Assembly: GCA_003255025.1 (NCBI GenBank)
Contig: QANY01011952.1
Coordinates: 1,611,359-1,675,358, forward strand
Length of the DNA: 64,000 nucleotides
From: Datisca glomerata
Lineage: Eukaryota > Streptophyta > Magnoliopsida > Cucurbitales > Datiscaceae
Direction of reading: 5' to 3'
The notes beneath the pieces were generated by a model, which did not search any database, was not told the origin of the DNA, and was given only the letters and a program-made list of their open reading frames with translations. Both the position numbers and the translations under genes were made by a program. This document shows, piece by piece, positions 56,040-64,000 of the stretch (within the stretch, counting starts at the first letter, position 1; every line of letters starts with the position of its first letter).

Positions 56040-58574
56040 ATGTCAGTCTCGTGCTTCGACTGCTTCTCCGACCTACTCTGCGACGAGGACTCTTCTGGAA
56101 TCTTTTCTGGAGATTCGTTGGAAATCTTGTCGGAGTTTGAATCGCTGGCGAGTATCGAGGAATCAATGGCCGGATTCGTCGAGGATGAGAGGCACTTCGT
56201 GCCTGGTTTTGACTACTTGTCGCGCTTTCAATCTGACTCGCTCGACGCTTCTGCTAGAGCAGAGTCTGTTGCATGGATTCTCAAGGTGCCAATAATTTGA
56301 TTCTGTGTTTTATCTCAAGTGTTTGATGATCGGAGTGTAGTTGGACCATTATTACGATAATACCACACCTTCATGCGAAATACGTTTCCGAGATTAACTT
56401 TTGTCGTTCTTATACATAGATCTGAGATGTTGATCAGCTCTGTGATTACTTGGGTTCTACTGTTGCATTTAAGCCTCTCCGGTTCTCGCTAATGATGAAG
56501 GAAATATATTAATTAAACTTTTGCTTGTTTTGCAGGCCCAAGCTTACTATGGTTTCCAGCCACTGACGGCGTACCTCGCCGTCAATTACATGGACCGCTT
56601 CCTTTATTCTAGCCTCATGACGGTAAATACCCGTTACAACCGCGGATTATCTTAAGGATTATATGCAACCACCGAGTGATTTACTTGCGTAGTAATATTG
56701 ATCATCTTTGACTTTTCAGTCACCAAAATTATCAAAGGCTAAAATCACTAAAATGACCCAAGTATCTTGGCAATGCTAATGTATCTCTTCGGATGTTTTC
56801 ACAAATAATTTCTAGAGTGAGTTTTAGTAATAAATAGCATGTAGCTTCAGAAAAAAAGAATAATTATATCCAATGACATTTTCACGTAATAGAATAATCA
56901 TGTAAATATGTCACCTACCTCGAACATATTTGGATATAAAACTCTTTAAATACAATATTGTATATATAAGTGTAAATTTTTATTTTGAGTACCGTATACA
57001 GTTTATTAGCGCTCAACATGACTATTATGATGTGATAATATATTATTAAGACCACCCATACACCTTATACTATTTATTTATGTTACATATAACTTTGATT
57101 TATTTAATTAGTAAGCTGTTGTTTGTTATATCTATTATGCTTGACTTTACATTTAAAGACAAGGAACAGTTTGGCATTCATTATTGCAAAAAACAATGTT
57201 ATTATGGTTGTGACACGTGCAATGCGCGTGCAGTGGCTGCCTTTTTTGCCAAACAAAAGATCCATAGGAACTATATATATTGGACCCATCACATGACATA
57301 ATCACTAGAATCTAAATTTAATAAACAAGATTTACGTTTATAAATCATCATTAACTTCATGGGTATATATGGATGAATTTTTGGTTAACAAAGTATGTCT
57401 TCTATATGGCAGCAAATTACAAATGGGTGGCAATTGCAACTATTATCCGTTGCTTGCTTGTCACTGGCTGCTAAGATGGAGGAACCTCTTATCCCCCCTT
57501 TGGTGAATCTTCAGGTATTAATTAACTAATTAATCTCTTTCATTTAATCCCCCTTTTAACCCTTAAGTTCACCAAAAGAAACTAATACGTTTCAGTTTTG
57601 AGCACTATAGGTAGGAGCAAAATACATATTTGAACCAAAAACAATATGCAGGATGGAGCTTCTTGTGCTAAGAGTTTTGAATTGGCGGTTGCGATCCGTA
57701 ACACCATTCAGCTTTCTCGGTTTCTTTGCATGCAAGCTCGATCCAGCACGAACTTTCATCAGGTTTCTATCTTCACGAGCCACAGAAATTATCTTATCCC
57801 ATATCCCAGGTAATTATCAAGATCCATACACGTACATATATGTAGTACATTCATTATATTGGTCCTTATGCATGTAGACAAAATTGTAAAACTTTACTTT
57901 TTGTTTTTTTGTGTTGAAACAAATTTTTAATTGGTAATAATTAAAGTCAATAAATTTATGTGTGGTAACAGCCTGTGCATGCTTGTGCTAACGCAATTTG
58001 TGAAAAAATATGAGAGAATCTTACGTACGGAGGCTACCTTTCGTTAGGGAATAATTAAAGATTTACTAGAAACATTCAGCTGAAATTAAGAATAGTATTG
58101 ATGTCCACAGAGGCTGCCTTTCTTGAATACTGGCCGTCATGCATTGCTGCGTCAGCCTTACTTTGTGCAGGGAGTGAAGTTCCGAATTTATCTATTGTAA
58201 ATCCTGAACATGCTGAAAAATGGTGCACTGGACTAAGCAAAGTAAGAGAATATTGGATAAAATTATAATATTTATCATGTTGTTTTTCAAGAAAGACCTA
58301 TCCATTTCAATTTGGAGACACTTTTTTAATTTTTTTTCAGGAGAAAATAATCGATTGCTGCCGGTTAATGCAAGAATTTGTGCTTCAAAATAGCCGGAAG
58401 AAGCCACCAAAAATCATACCACAACTCCGAGTGACAATTAGGGCTAGAATGAGGTCAATTGATTCATCACCAGTATCATCCTCATCCTTTTCATCTTACA
58501 AAAGAAGAAAATTAAGTAATTGTTTATGGGTAGACGATGATAAAGAAAAGCCGAAGCTTGGAGAAAAGGAATAA
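56040..58574 (+). CDS. CYCD1: D1-type cyclin (G1 cyclin)
   Basis: Six exons, 56040-56285, 56536-56622, 57413-57514, 57611-57809, 58111-58241 and 58341-58574, all GT-AG, join in frame to 332 residues, close to the known CYCD1 length (about 340). The first ATG in this frame follows a TAA at 56022. The LxCxE retinoblastoma-binding motif is L12-L-C14-D-E16. The cyclin N-terminal box runs from about residue 60 (ERHFVPGFDYL, AWILK, NYMDRFL at 99-105, LAAKMEE at 129-135), and the C-terminal fold from about 180. The tail has a basic KRRKLS. D-type cyclins pair with CDKA, phosphorylate retinoblastoma-related protein and drive G1-S entry. ERHFVPG.DYLSRFQ..SLDASAR and the KRRKLS tail favour D1 over D2/D3. 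Intact; no frameshift or stop. Confidence 0.95.
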
Positions 58575-61500
58575 GTATAAAAAAGTAAAAAGAAGGGACA
58601 AAAGAAAATGGTGGTCCAACTTATCTTCTACAACCTCAATATGTTTTGGAGAGTTTTGAGGTTAATTTAACATAAAGAGTGATAATTTAGATTATAGTAT
58701 TTTTAGATATAAGTTTGTATTGGAGTTTGGTGAGTATGGAGTTTGAATAATTTAATTTTTCTAGGTGGGGTGGGGAATGGCCATATATATTCATTTAATG
58801 GCTTTGCAGATTTCCAAGGGGGAAGGGAAGGGAAGGGATATGTTTGTTGTTGTTGTTGATATTTTGGTAGTGTAGGGAGATAAAGTGATCAGGGGAAGTG
58901 AAGGATGTGAATCAATAATGGAGTTATGGAGTATGAAGGAAGTGGGCATTTGAATTCAAAGTCAGCATTGATTATACAATGAAATGGCGTAAAGAGTGGG
59001 ACCTTTCATCTGGTTGGCATCGGGCAAATGGCATAAACTCAAAAAAAAAAGTCAAACCAATATGGATCTTTTCGTATTTATACCATACTGAAAGAGTATG
59101 GTATTCATGTAGGTTGATCAATCATTGTTTAGTCATTTACTGGTCTTGGGATGGGAAAGAGAAGAGAAGAAGATGGCTCCAATTTTTTAGAGTTTGAATG
59201 ATATTTCTTTTTCTTGTAAGGACAAGCTTTGGCCTTTGGCTGTGTGTTTACTCTCGGCGGAGACTGCCTCTTTCATTGGCCATAAGAAATTAACTGGCCT
59301 AGCCATACTGGACTTTTTCAGTGTCTCATACGTGTGGCGGTCACACGTGTGAATACCCTTTTTTTAATTTGGACTTTTAATTCCTAATTTTTTGTTTTTT
59401 TTTCTAATTTTTGAGGATAATTAAAACCTCTTTCACGGCCAAAGTTTGGCCGAAACAAATACAAAAGGTCTATGGGGCCCTTGCTGCTTTGCGTGATGTT
59501 GTACGTCTGGGATCAGATCAATATAATAATTTACATATTTCTTTTCGTATGTATTATATATTATCTATCTTTCTATTTATGTTTCTCTGTTCATGGCACA
59601 TGATCGACAACGGGGATTTTGTAGCTTTCTGATTTGTTTTACTTCGTAGACAATAACTTTTTTGCCGTGGAATTATGTGAGGCAAGGTAAATGACGAAGA
59701 GACTTTGCTGGTCCCGCTGCCCAATAATACTAAACAAGGGGGCTTTTTAGTAATGTACTCCTCGTGACCAATTCTCGTGATTGTTTTTCCCTCTACCCTA
59801 CGAATTGGACTGGACACAAGCTAAGGACGTATGTGATAGAGTTTTGGTTTTGGTTTTTCTTTTTTGTTACTAAAAAAAGTTACTGAAAAGCAATTTTATC
59901 AAACTGGTTTTAGATTTTTTAAAATTAGTTTTCAAACTTTATACTAGAAAAAATACTATTATTAAACATGCACGTTTTGAGATAATATATATTCTTCTTG
60001 TTTTTGACAAGCATTGAGATATTCTGGCAAGAAAAGCAAACCCTAAAAAAGCTTCTCAAACGTAAAAGTTTCTACGCAAGAAACAAAAAAAAAACAGCGA
60101 ATAGGCTTGTCGTTATGCCTAAAATCCCGAACATATGATATGTATTTTTTTGCATGTTGTACATAACATATAACATCATGGTCCATCATACATAGGTAAC
60201 ACACATAACAATTTTAAGGAAAAATAATGCCATTCCATCTTCCTATCTAAAGGCAGCCAATGCCATTAAATAAATCATTCTTCATCACACCTACATGCAT
60301 TTCAACTCATTCACGCACCAAAATATATAGTTAATTAATTACTCCTTGGACCACTAAAAAGAAAAAAAGATTAAAAATAACACACAGTGACGGTTTTCAG
60401 TTTGGGTCCATTTTTCTCGAATTCCTCTAGGAGCCTACTTTAGATTGCGACTTATTTACTCGATAAAGGTCACTTTGAATCATTTGATTGTATAAATGGG
60501 AATAAAAAGGTTGATTTTTTCTTCTGCACGAATAAAATTTAGAGCTATGTTAAGAATAATATCTAATAATCCTTGCTGATGAAGACGTAGCCCCTCCTTT
60601 CCTTTTAATGTAGCTGCTTTTAGATACTAGTCTTTTGTGTCCAATTTCAATTAATTCATACGTTTCAAGTCTACTTATTAGCACTCTAAAATTCTGATGG
60701 TCAGACTGGTAATTTATAAAGAAATCTTTTTCTTGTTGATTTCCGTTCACATCGTTGGATTAATTTTTTTTAATAGTATATTCAAAATGAACAAGAGATT
60801 AACCTCTCATCCAGTAAATTATTAGGGGAAGTGGATTTCTGCAGTTGGAGTTTAAAATCGTCTAAAAAGATCTGAACGACTGTGATCAAATTTTATAAAA
60901 TAATAAATAATTTTTTTAAATAAAATTTCATGCGATCTAAATCGTATCAATCACATCAAATAATCGCGTCTGTCGTTACTAGCAACAGTAGACAATCCCA
61001 TTCCGTTATTAAGAGACTAACTATTGAATCCACAAATGACATTTATTTAGGTCAGATTGGTGGGGAAGCCAAAAGATTTGGACCGTTTTCACCAATCACG
61101 GCCACTGTTTTCCCCACTAAAAATGTGTGCGTTGGTTGATCAGCAGATAAAGCCTCAAAAGTATATATTAATAGGCCAATCCATGATTCTTTTATCAAAA
61201 TTGGCAAGTATTGTCATGATTAATAAGGTAAATATATAGAAATTAAATTCATATAATTAATAAATTTATTTCCCATGCTCGGATAATAGTGGTGGCTAGC
61301 TTATGTTTATCATAATATTGGTCATATAGTTATTTTGGTAGGGGGTGAGGCCAATCTTGATGTTTCATACTGACATGATTAAAGTTTGAAATGTATAAAT
61401 TCACATAAATCAACATTTTAAGTTTTTAGAATATGTAAAATTTTACATGATATCAGAGAGCAGGAAGTTTTGAGTTCAAATCTAATCTTGCATCAATAAT

Positions 61501-62431
61501 AATTTTCTCATTTAAAATTAATAGTTCATTGTGTTAGGCTCGTCAACAAATTCTAAGCATAAGCGGGAAGGACAATGACAAAAAAATAATTCAAATGTGT
61601 AAATTCTCCTTAATTTATTGGTTTAAATTTTTAGAATGCGTGACAATTTAACATGTTAAAGAAAGATGGACTTATATATGACAGTTTTGCATTTTTGTCA
61701 CAGCAATTAGTTTCCCATCATTACCTCCTCTATCATGGAGGCAAAATAATGAATCCTTATGAGAGTTTGTGTCTTTGATGATTAGCTTGATGCAATAATT
61801 CTCACATTATGGAATATAGTTGTGAAACACAATCATTAACTATTATGTAGATACATACGATTTAATTGAAGAATGATATCTAATTTGTCTCGTGTATATT
61901 TAGAGTTGTTAAGTGACATTCATAAAATTCACATATTGTTTAGATAAAAGTTATGAAAATCAAAACTCTGTACTGATGCGATTATTGAAAAGGTTGATAA
62001 AAATTATTTTATTTTACTATATTTTACTTTATTTTCTTTTTTATCTGTTAAGACTACTTAAAATGTATTATAATATAAGATTTTTACATCATTTATCATT
62101 TAATATAAATCATATAATGGAATAATAGTTTTTTTGTCAAATAATTTATTTATAAATAGTTTGTAAAATACAATATTTTATAATATTATGAAAATAGGAA
62201 TGTAAATATTTATAAAGATTAAATTCAATGATTTCTGAGATTATTTCTTGGCCAATAGTAATTTATTCGTTAGAAATTTATAAAATTAAATATCATATAA
62301 CATTTATATTATCAGAACATAAAAATTCATATAACGAATTGAGATAAGTATTTTTGAATCATTATTTTAAATATTATTCAAATAGCAATTTCATATAGTA
62401 AAATTTTAACAATTTTATAAACAAACAAATG

Positions 62432-62433
<2 letters not shown>
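58575..62433. other. 3' UTR and intergenic, no further gene seen
   Basis: After the cyclin stop, a G-rich stretch (58763-58845) and a TTG run (58842-58857) may be 3' UTR. The rest is AT-rich with only short chance frames (for example 58979-59197, 59411-59632 and 60930-61139). No RNA gene or transposon end recognised before the Helitron end at 62567. Confidence 0.5.

Positions 62434-62481
<48 letters not shown>
62434..62481. repeat. (TTA)n microsatellite
   Basis: About 15 uninterrupted trinucleotide units. It lies 85 bp inside the Helitron 3' end. Confidence 0.97.
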
Positions 62482-62566
62482 TTATATTTATAATTATTTT
62501 AAAAATAATGTATTTATTTTAACATTAATATTAACTTCAAATTCTACATATATTTTAAATTACTTA

Positions 62567-62597
62567 ACACTTGCAAAGCGTGTAATTTTGGACTAGT
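62567..62597 (+). mobile_element. Helitron-type 3' terminus
   Basis: Imperfect hairpin ACACTTGC-A-AAGCGTGT (62567-62583), nine-base spacer, then CTAG (62593-62596) and host T at 62597. Same layout as the terminus at 3851-3880. The 5' end was not found; the AT-rich DNA upstream (from somewhere after 61600) would be its body. Confidence 0.45.
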
Positions 62598-62719
62598 AAT
62601 ATGAAAAATCTAAAAATGATATATGGTCACACAAATAAGTGCACGGCAATACAAATTAAATAAATTTGAGTTTGAACTCAAATTGATTTATGACAACACA
62701 AAATTGATACATGAATAAT

Positions 62720-63290
62720 ACACTAAGTAATTCGCTCATTAACGACGAACAATTTTGTCAATAAAAGGTCCAAAATTGTTGGTAAAACTTTTTCTCGGTG
62801 ATTTTTTCTTCGTTGAAGCCTTCTCTGTTTTACCATAACCTTCCCAAACTTATCACCCACAAAATTGATATCGTTGCTCCAGATGACGTTTACTAATGAA
62901 ATTAAAATCTCATCGCCGAAAGCCTTTGCCATTTACCACAACCTTCCTAAACTTATTAACGACAAGATTGACATCATCGCTAAAGGGGAAATTTACTGAC
63001 AAAAGTAAAATGTCAATTCTAGAACCTCTACAGACGACAATTTCATCGGTGAAGAGGTTCCTCAATTTGGTGCAAGAGTTTTAGTGACGAAATCGTCATT
63101 TGTCACTAAATATCTAACATTTGGCAACGATTTCGCTAAATATCTAACATTCATAAACTTTCTTCGTAAAAACCAACTTTTAGTGATGATATTTAGTTCG
63201 TCAATAAAAGTTTCGTCCCTGATGAGCAAGCTTTTTGTAGTTACACAAAATGGTACAACTCGATACGTCATCAAGAATTTACTATGATAG
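62720..63290. repeat. CACTA-like subterminal repeat region
   Basis: Short motifs in both orientations, such as TTTAGTGACGAAATCGTC, TTGTCACTAAAT and TAGTGATGA, recur as in the subterminal parts of plant CACTA elements. A unit containing TTTACCATAACCTTCC (62830) is repeated about 103 bp later as TTTACCACAACCTTCC. No transposase or clear CACTA terminus. Confidence 0.4.
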
Positions 63291-64000
63291 AGCACACATT
63301 TGTGAAGATATTGCGACACAGGGAAACATTTGTAACGTCAACTGTATGTGTGGAAATGAAGGGTCCAATCCCATATAGATTCCCTTATCTTACCCATGTA
63401 GGAAACTTGCCAAGCACATTCCTTTTTCTTCCTTAACAAAAATAATATTTAAAGTGAGGAATCCCAAGTATAAAATCCAAAAGCCAAAATTCCTTTTTTC
63501 CTTCCCAATGAAAGCTGAAATGTTGCACGATTGGAAAGCAAGAATCAAGCTCTTTCCTAGTCTGTTTCATGGGGAATAACTCTTAACTTTTGGTAGTCAT
63601 TGACAAAGGTAGAGGACCCTGAAAAAAAAATCAGCCTTTGTATGTGTAGAATTTTGGGCTGTAAAACAATGCTATTCAGTCTCGTGGGGTTGCTTCAAAA
63701 AGTCCAAATACCTCTCCTTAGAGATATAGAGAGTACGAAAGATGCAGATTTTTATGTTGTTTTAAAGATGGTTTGTGATTTTTAGGGTAATTGCAAGGCA
63801 GCGCCAAATAGTCCCTACTCCCAAGTCCCATGTCCTCTGTAAAGAGAAAAGAAAGAGGAAAAGAAAAGTCACTGAAAAGGGTAATTAGATTAAAGTTAGT
63901 CTCCTTAATTGTAATCTAAAAAAGAAAAGATCAAATATGTCTTTAATATTTTTTTAGATTGTAAAACTCAACTTATGACAGTAATATTACAAGAGCATAT
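63291..64000. other. intergenic, nothing supported
   Basis: The short frame at 63600-63785 has no recognisable features. The window ends in AT-rich DNA. Confidence 0.4.

Noticed and set aside
56017..56295. Alternative 92-codon frame starting at ATG 56017 as the cyclin product
   Set aside because: It is out of frame with the conserved cyclin sequence; the frame from 56040 matches CYCD1 and splices into all later exons.

Overview
The window looks like repeat-rich nuclear DNA from a dicot plant. It is AT-rich, two protein genes have plant-type GT-AG introns, the tRNA gene is of eukaryotic nuclear type, and most of the rest is decayed plant transposable elements. I could not name the species. 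Only three host genes are well supported: a chloroplast-targeted single-RRM protein on the minus strand (9824-12145, four exons, 478 aa), a tRNA-Val(AAC) gene on the plus strand just upstream of it (12268-12341), and a D1-type cyclin on the plus strand (56040-58574, six exons, 332 aa, with an LxCxE retinoblastoma-binding motif). They do not form a pathway; they are separate genes set in transposon debris.

Region by region. 1-3410: minus-strand Ty3/gypsy remnants (reverse transcriptase piece, LTR with primer-binding site) interrupted by a 2.2-kb retroelement-like repeat, whose second copy lies at 52139-54345. 3411-3879: probable non-autonomous Helitron end. 5124-8898: a whole but dead hAT transposon with terminal repeats and a 7/8 target duplication. 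9161-9348: small palindromic element. 9824-12365: RRM gene and tRNA gene. 12366-16420: repeats and a broken Mutator-like transposase. 16529-17960: LTR-like sequence. 18505-19965: non-autonomous hAT element with an 8-bp target duplication. 20090-21043: inverted-repeat element carrying gene-like sequence. 21180-27100: LTR pieces, a LINE fragment and minisatellites. 27421-29870: LINE (minus). 29928-33363: Copia polyprotein remnant (plus) containing a 157-bp foreign insert. 33962-36290: Copia-type LTR split by a PIF/Harbinger-type element that carries a host-like coding fragment. 36396-42141: unidentified coding-like piece, a mosaic of tandem arrays (178-, 55- and 51-bp units), and more PIF-type ends. 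43085-46751: LINE (plus). 46752-50170: plain AT-rich intergenic DNA. 50170-52130: gypsy-type gag-domain remnant. 54346-55837: transposon end, a seven-unit array of heat-shock-element-like palindromes, then the cyclin promoter region. 58575-64000: intergenic, with a second Helitron 3' end and CACTA-like repeats.

The observations I consider most worth checking are the gene-carrying PIF-type insertion, which leaves an intact LTR reading across its site if removed (34330-36220); the tandem-array mosaic (37690-40352); the GAAnnTTC array 1.2 kb upstream of the cyclin; and the gene-carrying inverted-repeat element at 20090-21043. All domain and family calls come from reading translations by eye; no database search was run.
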